Source: Pseudomonadota bacterium (GTDB lineage: Bacteria > Pseudomonadota > Gammaproteobacteria > Burkholderiales > Chitinibacteraceae). Taken from it: 64,000 bases of DNA. Below are positions 38,223 to 47,076 of the stretch, piece after piece. The notes under the pieces were generated by a model. The model saw only the letters and a program-made list of their open reading frames with translations, had not been told where the DNA came from and ran no database searches. The DNA is taken from the NCBI GenBank assembly GCA_026399755.1, contig JAPLQI010000057.1, positions 22,309-86,308 on the forward strand, given 5' to 3'. The stretch's first letter is position 1. Each line of letters opens with the position of its first letter. The translations under genes and the position numbers were made by a program.

Positions 38223-39536
38223 TTAAGCTTCTGTAAGACTAATGCTAAAGCGTGCTCCACCTAGCGTTGATTGATCGACCCAAATCTTCCCTTGATGCAA
38301 AGTCACTGCTTTTTTAGCAATCGCCAGCCCCAAACCAAATCCCCCACTTGCTCTATCTCGGCTTCGATCTAAGCGAAAAAATGGCTCGAAAATATGCTCG
38401 CGCTCGTTCTCGGGAATGCCGGGGCCATCGTCTTCAATCGTGATGACTAGCCCATCTGCGTTATTTTGTGAGGTGGATATCTTGATTTTATGCTCGGCGT
38501 ATTTGGCGGCATTGCGCAAAAGATTGCTGAGCGCGCGGCATAGCAGCTTAGGATCGCCCATGACCATGCTGTTTTGTGAGTGAATGGCATGGCTAATTTC
38601 TTTGCCGTTCATCACATGCTCTAGCGAGTTTAAAACGATATGTAGCGTTTCGGCCAGATTTACTCTGTGCATCGGTAGGGCTTGTTGCTGCTCAATTTTT
38701 GCTAGGCTAAGTAGCTCGCTAACTAGCTCGTTAAGCTCTTGTAAATCATTCTCCATCGCTAAAAAACGCGGATTAAGATCATTGTTTTGGGCGTCTTTTT
38801 TGAGTAGCTCTAGGCCAAACTCTAGCCTAGCAATTGGCGTGCGTAATTCATGGGAAACGGAATGGAGTAATTCGCGCTGTGAATCAACTAAGCGCTGAAT
38901 TCTTTCTGCCATTAAATTCATGCATTGGGCAAGTGGATAAACAATGGCGCTTTTCCTCGCTTTTGCACGGCTTGATAAAAGGCCAGAACCAAATTCATTG
39001 GCAGTTTTAGAAAGGGATTGCAGCTCTCTCCAGTGCAGATAAGACCATGTGCCGCAGATGATCAGCAACAGCAAGAAAATAATAAAGTACTGAAATCTTT
39101 TTATTTTGCTAATCAATGGGTCGCGATCTTCTTTGTCTGTAACAAAAATGACTTGATTGGCACTACCAGGAAAAGTTGAGTTATCTGTATCTACGCGGCG
39201 TAAATAAGCTTCACTCTGAAAATCAACTACGACTTTTTTATCCAACAATCTGACTAAATTGCGTGGGGAAATAATTGATTTTGCTCGTTCTAGCGGGATA
39301 AGTTCATAACTATGGTTTGATTTTAGCTGCAAATTTTTAAAGCGGTCTAACCAAAGCTGCCCGTGGGAATTATCCAAATATTGTTCTACTAAAAAAATTT
39401 GGGCATTCGCATCTTTAATAGAAAATTGTTCAATTTGCTCTGCATAAAAATGGTTGGTCACATAGCTAAGTACTTGGGTAAGTGAAATAGTCACTGCAGA
39501 AATTAATATAAAAATACGTAAATAGATTCGCCACAT
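38223..39536 (-). CDS. Sensor histidine kinase, RstB-like
   Basis: 437 aa from the ATG at 39536 (MWRIYLRIF), preceded by GGGAATAAAAGC; a TTG at 39551 inside the regulator gene is the alternative. Membrane helices at about 4-25 and 148-169 bound a ~120-residue periplasmic sensor. The linker (EFGSGLLSSRAKARKSAIVYPLAQCMNLMAERI) is HAMP-like. The H-box HSVSHELRTPIARLEFGLELL has the phospho-His near 229; the N-box is NLLRNAAKYAEH, followed by DDGPGIP and GGFGLGLAI. It starts 5 bp after the regulator stop. The pair resembles RstAB (acid/Mg-responsive in enterics); the signal here is unknown. Confidence 0.93.
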   Translation of the reverse strand: MWRIYLRIFILISAVTISLTQVLSYVTNHFYAEQIEQFSIKDANAQIFLVEQYLDNSHGQLWLDRFKNLQLKSNHSYELIPLERAKSIISPRNLVRLLDKKVVVDFQSEAYLRRVDTDNSTFPGSANQVIFVTDKEDRDPLISKIKRFQYFIIFLLLLIICGTWSYLHWRELQSLSKTANEFGSGLLSSRAKARKSAIVYPLAQCMNLMAERIQRLVDSQRELLHSVSHELRTPIARLEFGLELLKKDAQNNDLNPRFLAMENDLQELNELVSELLSLAKIEQQQALPMHRVNLAETLHIVLNSLEHVMNGKEISHAIHSQNSMVMGDPKLLCRALSNLLRNAAKYAEHKIKISTSQNNADGLVITIEDDGPGIPENEREHIFEPFFRLDRSRDRASGGFGLGLAIAKKAVTLHQGKIWVDQSTLGGARFSISLTEA

Positions 39537-39541
39537 TGCTT

Positions 39542-40228
39542 TTATTCCCAAGCAGATGGGCTGAATAAATAACCTTCACCCCAGATGGTTTTTATTTTTT
39601 CTGACTCATGATCGTTAAACTTGCGGCGTAAACGCGAAATACTATTATCAATACTTCTATCCATCCCATCAAATTCAATGCCACGCATGGATTTCAAAAT
39701 ATCATCGCGCGATAAAACACGGCCTGCGGATTCGGCCAGTAAGAGTAATAGTTTGAATTCCGAATTACTTAAAGTAGAGGTTTCATTTTTCCAGCGTACA
39801 CTGCGGTCGGTTTTGGATATTTCCAGCTCGCCAAAGATAAGTGGGGCGTTAGGTGTGCTCAGTTTTCCTGCGCCGCGTCTTAACAGTGCCCTTAATCGGG
39901 CGAGCAGAATTCGTGGCTGGATCGGCTTATTAACATAGTCATCTGCGCCTTGCTCAAGGCCAGAAACTTCATCAAACATATCTTCGCGTGCTGTCAGGAT
40001 TAAGATAGGCACGCTACTTATTTCACGAATCTGTCGGCATACCACCATGCCATCTAAGCCAGGCAGCATCAAGTCGAGCACAATAATATCGGGTTCCGTC
40101 GCCTTATAGTGGGCGAGGGCGGTATCCCCACGCCCAATGATCTCTACCTCAAACTCATAGCTGCTGAGGTACTCCTGAATGAGCGCCGCCAGCTTGGTAT
40201 CATCTTCTACTAGCATTAACCTGTACAT
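39542..40228 (-). CDS. OmpR-family response regulator, RstA-like
   Basis: 228 aa. Receiver domain 1-118: acidic pair EDD at 8-10, phospho-acceptor Asp52 in VLDLMLPG, and Lys in VNKPIQP. The C-terminal winged helix (DRSVRWKNETSTLSNSEFKLLLLLAESAGRVLSRDDIL) ends in SRLRRKF and IWGEGYLF. RSIDNSISRLRRKF is notably RstA-like. Transcribed with the kinase. The divergent mipA-like gene across a 217-bp gap is a plausible target (inference). Confidence 0.94.
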   Translation of the reverse strand: MYRLMLVEDDTKLAALIQEYLSSYEFEVEIIGRGDTALAHYKATEPDIIVLDLMLPGLDGMVVCRQIREISSVPILILTAREDMFDEVSGLEQGADDYVNKPIQPRILLARLRALLRRGAGKLSTPNAPLIFGELEISKTDRSVRWKNETSTLSNSEFKLLLLLAESAGRVLSRDDILKSMRGIEFDGMDRSIDNSISRLRRKFNDHESEKIKTIWGEGYLFSPSAWE

Positions 40229-40398
40229 TATTTGCCCTTAAGCTTGATATGCAGCCGGTATTGTACAAGCGCTGGCTTTTACCCGCATTGGGAAAGACAC
40301 TTCATTGCAAAGATCTACACTTTCTATACATCTTGTTTTAACTTTTTATTATGTACAATTTCGCGACAAATTATAGACAGCTCAAGAGGGAACTTTTT

Positions 40399-40440
40399 AT
40401 GATCAAACTTTATGATGGCTTACTTTCAAAAAACGAGTAA
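40399..40440 (+). CDS. Possible 13-aa leader peptide ahead of the MipA gene
   Basis: ATG at 40399 with a strong AAGAGGGAA ribosome-binding site encodes MIKLYDGLLSKNE and stops 5 bp before the mipA-like ATG, which has a weaker site of its own. It could couple translation, or the good site could be coincidence. Confidence 0.3.
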   Translation: MIKLYDGLLSKNE

Positions 40441-40445
40441 GCATC

Positions 40446-41216
40446 ATGCGCCGTACAACCGTTCTAGTTTCGCTATTTATGGTGGCTCCCCTTTATGCCG
40501 CAGATCTACCCAGTGCTGAATCAAAAATTACTCTTGGGGTGGGGGTAGCTTATGGCTCGGAATATGTGGGAGGTAAAAAAAATAAAGTATCTCCCATTCT
40601 TTATGCGGATTATCAGGCAGCAAATGGTTTCTTTGCAGGGATGCGCGGTATTGGCTTTCAGGCTGAAAAGGGTATTTTTGATGGCAGTATTGCCTTGGCT
40701 TATGGTGGTAGCCGTGGCGACGATATTGCCAATTTTTCAGATACAAAAAGTAAATTTAAAGGCATGGGCGATATTAAAAGCTCGGCGCTATTAAATTTAG
40801 GGGCAGGCGTTAATTTATGGGATGTTGCGCATTTATCGCTAGGCGCAGAATTAAAGTTGAATCACCGTGAAAATGGCAATGCCTATAATGTGGGGCTTTC
40901 TGCACCTATTTATTCTACAGAGGCGGATCAAATCTCTATTAGTGCCTATGCACATTATGCCGATGCTAAATATGCGCAAACGTATTATGGGGTGACTGCA
41001 GCGCAAAGCCGGGCTTCAGGGTATAAGGCTTATTCGCCTAAGGCCGGTTTTGATACGGGCAGCTTAACCCTTACTTGGAATCACGCTATTAATAAAAACT
41101 GGGGAATTTCTTCATCGGTGGGTGGGCAACGTTTATTTAAAAGTGCTGAAAATAGCCCTTTAACAGAATCAAAAAACAGTCCTACGGCCTCAATGATTGT
41201 GGCCTATTCATTCTAA
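40446..41216 (+). CDS. MipA/OmpV-family outer-membrane protein
   Basis: 256 aa, signal peptide cleaved after LYA (MRRTTVLVSLFMVAPLYAAD). The mature part, ITLGVGVAYGSEYVGGKKNKVSPILYADYQ, is the MipA/OmpV signature of a beta-barrel; the C-terminus MIVAYSF ends in Phe as outer-membrane barrels do. MipA scaffolds murein enzymes in E. coli, and OmpV homologues respond to salt or metals. It diverges from the two-component system and is probably under its control. Confidence 0.9.
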   Translation: MRRTTVLVSLFMVAPLYAADLPSAESKITLGVGVAYGSEYVGGKKNKVSPILYADYQAANGFFAGMRGIGFQAEKGIFDGSIALAYGGSRGDDIANFSDTKSKFKGMGDIKSSALLNLGAGVNLWDVAHLSLGAELKLNHRENGNAYNVGLSAPIYSTEADQISISAYAHYADAKYAQTYYGVTAAQSRASGYKAYSPKAGFDTGSLTLTWNHAINKNWGISSSVGGQRLFKSAENSPLTESKNSPTASMIVAYSF

Positions 41217-41245
41217 ATAAGATGGCCATGGTGTAGAGGTGTGAA

Positions 41246-42313
41246 ATGAAACAACGAATTTTAGGTTTTGATTTGGCTCGTGCCGTGGCTATTTTTGGAA
41301 TGGTGATTGTTAATTTTAAAATAGTAATGCATGCCCGTGCCAGTGATGATATGGCTTGGTTAAAAATAGTGAATATCATTGATGGCCGTGCTTCTGCATT
41401 ATTTGTGATATTAGCAGGGGTGGGCCTATCTTTACTGACTTGGCAATCAAGATTGTCGGGTGATTTACAGTTGTTGGCCATAGAGAAAAAATCATTATTT
41501 AAGCGGGCTGGATTGCTATTTGTATTGGGGCTTTTGTATATAGAAATCTGGCCTGCTGATATTTTGCATTATTATGGTGTTTATATCTTAGTGGGGGCTT
41601 TGTGCTTGCTGCTGGCTAGTCGCTATTTATTCGCTTTAATTGTTTTATTGTTAATCGTTTCTACCCTGTTGTTTGTTATGCTTGATTACAGTGCGCAATG
41701 GAATTGGCAGACTCTGGCTTATGCCGATTTATGGACCACTAAAGGCTTTGTTCGCAATTTGATCTTTAATGGTTTTCATCCCGTCTTACCTTGGTTGGGG
41801 TTTTTATTGTTAGGGATGCTAATTGGGCGGCAAAACTTAGCTCACGTTGCAGTGCGTGAACGTCTGTTTATGCTGGGTTTTTTTGCCGCGGTGCTGGCGG
41901 AGTTAATTGTCTTGCTCTTGCCCTATGCCTTATTGATGGGAATGCCGCCTGCTTATAAGATTTTTTTTAGTACCGAGCCCATGCCGCCTTTGCCGGTGTA
42001 TTTTATTGGTGCGGCGGGTAGTGCCACGGTTATCATCACGCTCTGCGTGGCCTTGGGTGAGAAATATGCGCAAAAAGCATGGCTGATGCCTTTTGTATAT
42101 ACCGGGCAATTAGCCCTGACTTTTTATTTGGCGCATGTGATGTTGGGGATGGGGCTGTTGGAATCTTTGGGGATGTTGGAGAACCAGTCTTTGGCGTTTT
42201 CGCTAGTGTGTGCTCTGCTGTTTTGTGTGTTTGCAGTGGTGTTTGCCAGCTATTGGCGTAAGTTTTATCCTCTGGGGCCTTTAGAGGGATTGTTACGGCG
42301 GGCCAGTCGTTAA
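41246..42313 (+). CDS. DUF418/HGSNAT-like multi-pass membrane protein
   Basis: 355 aa with about ten hydrophobic helices. It begins RILGFDLARAVAIFGMVIVNF, the (G)-D-xx-R-A-x-A-I-x-G-M pattern shared by DUF418 and the DUF1624 heparan-glucosaminide-acetyltransferase-like families. NGFHPVLPWLGFLLLGMLIGR and the C-terminal FVYTGQLALTFYLAHVMLG also fit. These are thought to be membrane acyltransferases or transporters; the exact role is not known. 29 bp after mipA-like, so likely cotranscribed. Confidence 0.8.
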   Translation: MKQRILGFDLARAVAIFGMVIVNFKIVMHARASDDMAWLKIVNIIDGRASALFVILAGVGLSLLTWQSRLSGDLQLLAIEKKSLFKRAGLLFVLGLLYIEIWPADILHYYGVYILVGALCLLLASRYLFALIVLLLIVSTLLFVMLDYSAQWNWQTLAYADLWTTKGFVRNLIFNGFHPVLPWLGFLLLGMLIGRQNLAHVAVRERLFMLGFFAAVLAELIVLLLPYALLMGMPPAYKIFFSTEPMPPLPVYFIGAAGSATVIITLCVALGEKYAQKAWLMPFVYTGQLALTFYLAHVMLGMGLLESLGMLENQSLAFSLVCALLFCVFAVVFASYWRKFYPLGPLEGLLRRASR

Positions 42314-42341
42314 TTGTTACAGCAGATTAAATAAAGATGTG

Positions 42342-42782
42342 ATGAGGAGCTTAAAGGTGCGGTTTGTTCTTTCTATCTTATCGGTGTTAAGTATTTTTTT
42401 CGTCTCTTTAGGAAGCGCGCAGGCAGAGAGTGTGGCTAAGGCGCATGAGGCGGCTAAATCATGGTTGGTTTTGCAAGATGATGGAGATTACGCTCGTAGC
42501 TGGGCGCAGCTTTCCGATCATGTGCACGAAACCATAAGCAAACGTAAATGGGAGGAGGGTTCAGTATCGGCGCGTGCTCGTTTGGGCAAGTTGGTTTCAC
42601 GCCGGTTTAAGTCTGCTGAATTCACACATAAAGTACCCGGTTTGCCTGATGGCGATTACCTTGTATTGCAATATGAAAGTCAGTTTGAGAATAAAATAAG
42701 GGCACTAGAAACCGTAGTGCCATTTCGTGAAAATAGCGATAGTTGGCGAGTAATGGCATATTTTATTAAGCTTAAAACCTGA
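42342..42782 (+). CDS. DUF4019-type secreted protein
   Basis: 146 aa from the ATG at 42342 (a GTG one codon upstream is possible). The signal peptide VRFVLSILSVLSIFFVSLGSAQA is followed by AHEAAKSWLVLQDDGDYARSWAQLS and KWEEGSVSARARLGKLVSRRF, which match the DUF4019 pattern of periplasmic proteins of unknown function. Separated from the DUF418-type gene by only ~28 bp, so it is probably the last gene of that unit, ending at a strong terminator. Confidence 0.75.
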   Translation: MRSLKVRFVLSILSVLSIFFVSLGSAQAESVAKAHEAAKSWLVLQDDGDYARSWAQLSDHVHETISKRKWEEGSVSARARLGKLVSRRFKSAEFTHKVPGLPDGDYLVLQYESQFENKIRALETVVPFRENSDSWRVMAYFIKLKT

Positions 42783-42813
42783 GCACAGATAGATTAAATG
42801 ATATCTGGAATAA

Positions 42814-42843
42814 ATAAGGGCAAGCCTTTGGGCTTGCCCTTAT
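42814..42843. terminator. Strong hairpin after the DUF4019 gene
   Basis: 13-bp perfect stem ATAAGGGCAAGCC / GGCTTGCCCTTAT, 4-nt loop. It also borders the dapE fragment on the opposite strand. Confidence 0.8.
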
Positions 42844-42854
42844 TACGTATTTAA

Positions 42855-42966
42855 TTAAGCAATTAATTTTTCTGAAGTTATTTCATAAATCATTGCCAGT
42901 TTGGGTAAATCTTTAACCGACACGCATTCATTTAGTTTGTGCATGGTTTTATTGATAGGGCCAAAC
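42855..42966 (-). pseudogene. 3' fragment of dapE
   Basis: Minus-strand translation FGPINKTMHKLNECVSVKDL then PKLAMIYEITSEKLIA and a stop corresponds to the last 36 residues of the intact dapE at 48130. By hand alignment 92 of 111 bases match. Nothing further upstream of dapE is present, so this is a truncated copy. It lies on the far side of the sugar operon in the same orientation as intact dapE. Confidence 0.9.
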
Positions 42967-43083
42967 GCAAGTGCAGAAAACATTCCACAGTTTTATTGAT
43001 GTGTTAATACCTCTTGGTATGTTTTTGGCATAAAAGGCTAAAAATTTTAAAATAGTGGAATTTTTACCTTAATTAATCTAGTT

Positions 43084-43109
43084 GTGTAGTCGTTAAAACC
43101 TCACTACAC
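43084..43109 (+). promoter_or_regulatory. Possible operator upstream of the LacI-type regulator
   Basis: Inverted repeat GTGTAGT / ACTACAC with a 12-bp centre, about 90 bp before the regulator start. A candidate autoregulatory site; the arms are wider apart than a standard LacI-family operator. Confidence 0.35.
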
Positions 43110-43196
43110 TTCCCTTGTTTATTGATTTATCTGAATAGCTAAACACTAGCAATTGGCTAAACATGAAATAAACAATGGAAATAAGGACTGGATGCA

Positions 43197-44156
43197 ATGC
43201 AAATAAACTTACGTGAGCTTGCAAAACTGGCCGGTGTATCTGTCGGTACGGTATCGCGTGCACTTAAAGGGCAAGCGGGTGTCTCTGCTGCGCTGCGTGA
43301 AAGCATTATGGCGCTGGCGTCAGAACACAATTATCAAAGTGAGCGCCTGCAGCATTCACCCATCCGCCATATTTTGCTTGTGCTACACCGCCAGCACGCA
43401 ACCGGCCCAGCTCGTTTATTTTACGATGCCATTATTGCTGGGGCGCATGAAGCGAGCTTAGAGCTTGGCATTCGATTATCTATTTTGAATCCAGACCCCG
43501 CAGGCTCGCTGCGTCGGCAAATTAAAGCGCATGCGCCAGACGCTATTTTGTGCGCTGGCTATATTGAGCCCCCCATCCTGCAGCTAATCCAAGGCTTGGG
43601 TAAGCCACTGGTTTTGATCGATAACGCTGTGCTCGGTATCAACGCAATTAACCCAGATAATCTAAGCGGTGCGCGCTTGGCAATGCAGCATTTGCTGGCA
43701 CAAGGCTACCAGCGGATTGCCTTTTTATCGGGCTCATTGGCCCATTATTCAATCCAGCAACGCGAACGCGGTTATCGTCAGGCGCTTTTTGATGCCAATC
43801 GGCTCGCCGATCCCGCCCTAGAAGCTCTTATCCCTTCTGAATTGTCATTGGAACAAGGCGTCATTGCCGCGCTGGATACCTTGCTGGCCTTGCCTGAACC
43901 GCCTGATGCCTTGTTTTGCTTTAACGATATCTGTGCGGTGATTGCTAAAGAGGCCTGTTTGCAACGCGGGATCAAAATTCCAACTGATTTGGCTTTGATT
44001 GGTTTTGACGATATTGCCATCTCAGCTCATCAAGATATCTCCACCATTGCGATCAATAAAGCGGCGCTAGGGCGTTCTGCTGTTTTGGCGCTGCTATCGC
44101 AACAGCCGAGCGAAACGCTTCAAAGCGTTGAGCTGATTATTCGCGCGAGTAGTTAA
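43197..44156 (+). CDS. LacI-family transcriptional regulator of the sugar operon
   Basis: 319 aa. The N-terminal helix-turn-helix (LRELAKLAGVSVGTVSRALKGQAGVS) and hinge are followed by a periplasmic-binding-protein-like effector domain (HILLVLHRQHATG ... AGYIEPPILQLIQGLGKPLVLIDN ... PDALFCFNDICAVIAKEACLQRGIKIPTDLALIGFDDI). It is transcribed in the same direction as the permease, isomerase and kinase, 86 bp upstream of them, so it most likely represses them until a sugar or sugar phosphate binds. The effector cannot be read from sequence. Confidence 0.93.
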   Translation: MQINLRELAKLAGVSVGTVSRALKGQAGVSAALRESIMALASEHNYQSERLQHSPIRHILLVLHRQHATGPARLFYDAIIAGAHEASLELGIRLSILNPDPAGSLRRQIKAHAPDAILCAGYIEPPILQLIQGLGKPLVLIDNAVLGINAINPDNLSGARLAMQHLLAQGYQRIAFLSGSLAHYSIQQRERGYRQALFDANRLADPALEALIPSELSLEQGVIAALDTLLALPEPPDALFCFNDICAVIAKEACLQRGIKIPTDLALIGFDDIAISAHQDISTIAINKAALGRSAVLALLSQQPSETLQSVELIIRASS

Positions 44157-44242
44157 TGCGCATGCTTGGCCTCCAACAGGCCTCATTTATCATCAGCTGG
44201 CTGAGTTGGCTCCGGCTTATTGCTTTAAATTAGGAGATTTAA

Positions 44243-45673
44243 ATGGTCACCGTTAGTACATCAACTCTACCCCTAGGCTGTGATTTCCCCGCCAAGGCAG
44301 GGCAGTCGTACAGAGCGCCGTTCTCACTTATGACGGTGCTGTTTTTTATGTGGGGCTTTATGACGGTATGGAATGATCTTTTGATTCCTCGTTTTAAAGA
44401 TGCCTTCACGCTGAGTTACTTTGAAGCGATGCTGGTGCAATTTGCTTTCTTTGGTGCCTATTTTGTTGGTTCACTGCTGTATTACCTCATTTCAGTTTTT
44501 TACGGTGATCCGATCAACCGAATTGGCTACAAAAATGGCGTTATTCTGGGCTTGGTGATTGCAGGTATCGGCAGTGTGTTGTTTTATCCTGCGGCACAGA
44601 TGGTGTCATATCCCTTCTTTCTGACTGCGCTATTTGTGGTTGGCCTAGGCTTTGCGATGCTACAAATCACCGCTAATCCTTATGTCACTATTTTGGGGCC
44701 AGAAAAAACGGCATCTAGCCGCTTAAATCTAGCGCAGGCATTTAATTCTTTGGGAACGACGGTTGGCCCCATCGTAGGAGGCTGGTTGATTTTTAAAGTA
44801 TTTAATACGGTGGGTGCACATGGAACTGAGGCAATCAAGATTCCCTATTTGGTTGTTGCTGCAGTGTTTTTTTCCTTGGCTGTTTTTTTTAAATTTGCAA
44901 ACCTACCGGCATTTAGTAATAAAGAGGTGCAAGCCAGCGGTGGCTTGGGGCCATTGAAACACCCACATACCGTGTTGGGTATGCTGGCCATCTTTATGTA
45001 TGTGGGGGGTGAGGTTTCTGTGGGTAGTGTGCTGATTAGCTTTCTATCTAGCCCAGAGCAGGGCGGTTTGACTTATGAAACAGCTAGCCCGTATCTAGCA
45101 TTATTTTGGGGGGGCTTAATGATTGGTCGTTTTATGGGGGCTTTTGCTTTAAGCGATATGAACACATCCAAAAAATTCGCCTTTCTTGTTGCTATTCCTC
45201 TGCTGGCCTTACTACTGATTGGTGTGGTTTCGGGCTGGGATAATGCGCAGGGCTATGCCATTCCCGTTGTGCTTCTGCTTACGGCTTTCTTGCTTGGTAA
45301 ATCAAAACCCAACCGCATGCTGATTATTTTTGGCAGCATGAATGTGCTGTTATTGCTAATTGCAATGACCAGTCGTGGCGCTGTAGCGCAGTGGGCCGTG
45401 CTGGGTATGGGTTTGTTCTGCTCCATCATGTGGTCGAATATTTTCTCATTGGCTATTGATGGTCTTGGTGCCGAAAAAAGTCAGGCCTCTTCTTTGTTGG
45501 TGATGGCCATTTTGGGCGGAGCGTTGCTGCCTCCATTACAAGGATTGATTGCAGATTCGGTTGGTATTCATGCGTCGTTTACTATCCCCTTGCTGGCCTT
45601 TGCTTACATTGTGTTTTATGGGCTGTACGGCTATCGGGCAGGGCGTCAGCGTCAATCTGCGATGCCTGCATAG
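44243..45673 (+). CDS. FucP/GlcP-type sugar:proton symporter (MFS)
   Basis: 476 aa with twelve predicted membrane helices. MTVLFFMWGFMTVWNDLLIPRFKDAF and FAFFGAYFVGSLLYYLIS are hallmarks of the FucP subfamily, including the acidic/polar residues after helix 1. LQITANPYVTILGPEKTASSRLNLAQAFNSLGTTVGP is the other conserved block. Given the genes downstream it probably imports mannose, fructose or a related hexose. AGGAGA upstream supports the ATG. Confidence 0.9.
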   Translation: MVTVSTSTLPLGCDFPAKAGQSYRAPFSLMTVLFFMWGFMTVWNDLLIPRFKDAFTLSYFEAMLVQFAFFGAYFVGSLLYYLISVFYGDPINRIGYKNGVILGLVIAGIGSVLFYPAAQMVSYPFFLTALFVVGLGFAMLQITANPYVTILGPEKTASSRLNLAQAFNSLGTTVGPIVGGWLIFKVFNTVGAHGTEAIKIPYLVVAAVFFSLAVFFKFANLPAFSNKEVQASGGLGPLKHPHTVLGMLAIFMYVGGEVSVGSVLISFLSSPEQGGLTYETASPYLALFWGGLMIGRFMGAFALSDMNTSKKFAFLVAIPLLALLLIGVVSGWDNAQGYAIPVVLLLTAFLLGKSKPNRMLIIFGSMNVLLLLIAMTSRGAVAQWAVLGMGLFCSIMWSNIFSLAIDGLGAEKSQASSLLVMAILGGALLPPLQGLIADSVGIHASFTIPLLAFAYIVFYGLYGYRAGRQRQSAMPA

Positions 45674-45755
45674 GCAGGACAAGATACGGTGGTTAATTAT
45701 TTCCTTACTTTGATCCCATGTCAGGGCTGCGCCATGGCCCATTTAGGAGCATAAA

Positions 45756-46982
45756 ATGAACTTGCCCGATTTTCGTAAACCTCAGACCTTACTTGATCAT
45801 ATTCGTCACACTATGGCGTTTTATCACCCCGCCTCGATAGATCCCAGCGGTGGTTTTTATCATTTTTTTAAGGATGATGGCCGTATCTACGACGCACGAA
45901 CGCGTCACCTCGTCAGTAGCACACGCTTTGTGTTTAATAACGCTATGGCATGGCGTCAATTTAAAGACCCTGCTTATTTAGATGCTACGCGTCATGGCCT
46001 CGCTTTTTTACGAGAGGTGCATCGCAACCCTGTGACCGGCGGCTACGCTTGGGAATTAGACTGGCATGATGGCCGAGCGAGCGTGAAGGATGCAACTAAC
46101 CACTGCTATGGATTAGCTTTTGTTGTGCTTGCTTACGCTCAAGGCATTATGGCGGGCGTTGAAGAGGCTAAAGGCTGGCTGGATGAAACGTGGCAATTGA
46201 TGGAAAAGCACTTTTGGGAGCCTCAACATGGCTTATATGCTGATGAGGCCACGCCAGACTGGCAGCTGCTGCCTTATCGCGGCCAAAATGCCAATATGCA
46301 TGCGTGTGAGGCGATGTTAACTGCCTATGAGGCCACTCAAAATATCCGCTATCTGGATCGCGCCGAATTACTGGCGAAGAATATTACCGAGCGCCAAACT
46401 GCCCTAGCCAACAATCTAATCTGGGAGCACTACGACCAAAATTGGCAGGTGGACTGGGAATACAATAAAGACGACAAAACAAATATCTTCCGGCCTTGGG
46501 GTTATCAGCCGGGCCATTTTGCCGAATGGGCCAAACTACTGCTTATTTTAGAGCGGCACCGCCCAGCGCCTTGGCAATTGCCACGGGCCGAACAGCTGTT
46601 TGCTGAAGCCATGAAGCGCGCTTGGGATCATCAAAATGGCGGGCTGGTGTATGGATTTGGGCCGGTAATGGCGGCTCCAGCGGCATCTATGCCAGCAGAG
46701 CTGCAAACCGAAGTTTGCGACAGTGATAAGTATTTCTGGGTGCAAGCCGAAAGTTTAGCCGCAGCAGCGTTACTGGCGCAGCGCACGGGTAATGCGAGTT
46801 ATTGGGAAGATTATCAGCGGATATGGGCGTATGCCTGGGTGCATTTTGTTGACCATCAGCATGGTGGTTGGTGGCGTATCTTACGGAGCGACAATAGCAA
46901 ATATAGCGATGAAAAAAGCCCAGCAGGCAAGGTGGATTACCACACGATGGGTGCGTGCTACGAAGTGCTTAATGTACTTTAA
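45756..46982 (+). CDS. AGE-family sugar isomerase (probable D-mannose isomerase)
   Basis: 408 aa, (alpha/alpha)6-barrel family that includes N-acylglucosamine 2-epimerase, YihS and mannose isomerases. The family motifs are NANMHACEAMLTAYEAT, WGYQPGHFAEWAKLL, KYFWVQAESLAAAALL and DYHTMGACYEVL; the His residues in the first, second and fourth are where catalytic His residues lie in the family. A fructokinase-like gene and no nagA/nagB or sialate genes nearby favour mannose-fructose isomerisation over amino-sugar epimerisation (inference). AGGAGC precedes the ATG. Confidence 0.85.
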   Translation: MNLPDFRKPQTLLDHIRHTMAFYHPASIDPSGGFYHFFKDDGRIYDARTRHLVSSTRFVFNNAMAWRQFKDPAYLDATRHGLAFLREVHRNPVTGGYAWELDWHDGRASVKDATNHCYGLAFVVLAYAQGIMAGVEEAKGWLDETWQLMEKHFWEPQHGLYADEATPDWQLLPYRGQNANMHACEAMLTAYEATQNIRYLDRAELLAKNITERQTALANNLIWEHYDQNWQVDWEYNKDDKTNIFRPWGYQPGHFAEWAKLLLILERHRPAPWQLPRAEQLFAEAMKRAWDHQNGGLVYGFGPVMAAPAASMPAELQTEVCDSDKYFWVQAESLAAAALLAQRTGNASYWEDYQRIWAYAWVHFVDHQHGGWWRILRSDNSKYSDEKSPAGKVDYHTMGACYEVLNVL

Positions 46983-47076
46983 GCGGCCGTTGCTTTAAAA
47001 CACCGCGGATTCCATTGGTGAGGAATCTGCGGCGCTTACCCTATTTAAAAAAACACGCAAATTAATTGGAGGAGTC

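Noticed and set aside
42855..42966. Small functional protein from the dapE fragment
   Set aside because: It lacks a start and all metal-binding residues; it matches only the last 36 codons of dapE.
45756..46982. N-acylglucosamine 2-epimerase as the first choice for the AGE-family gene
   Set aside because: No sialic acid or amino-sugar genes nearby; the adjacent PfkB kinase favours a plain hexose. Not excluded.
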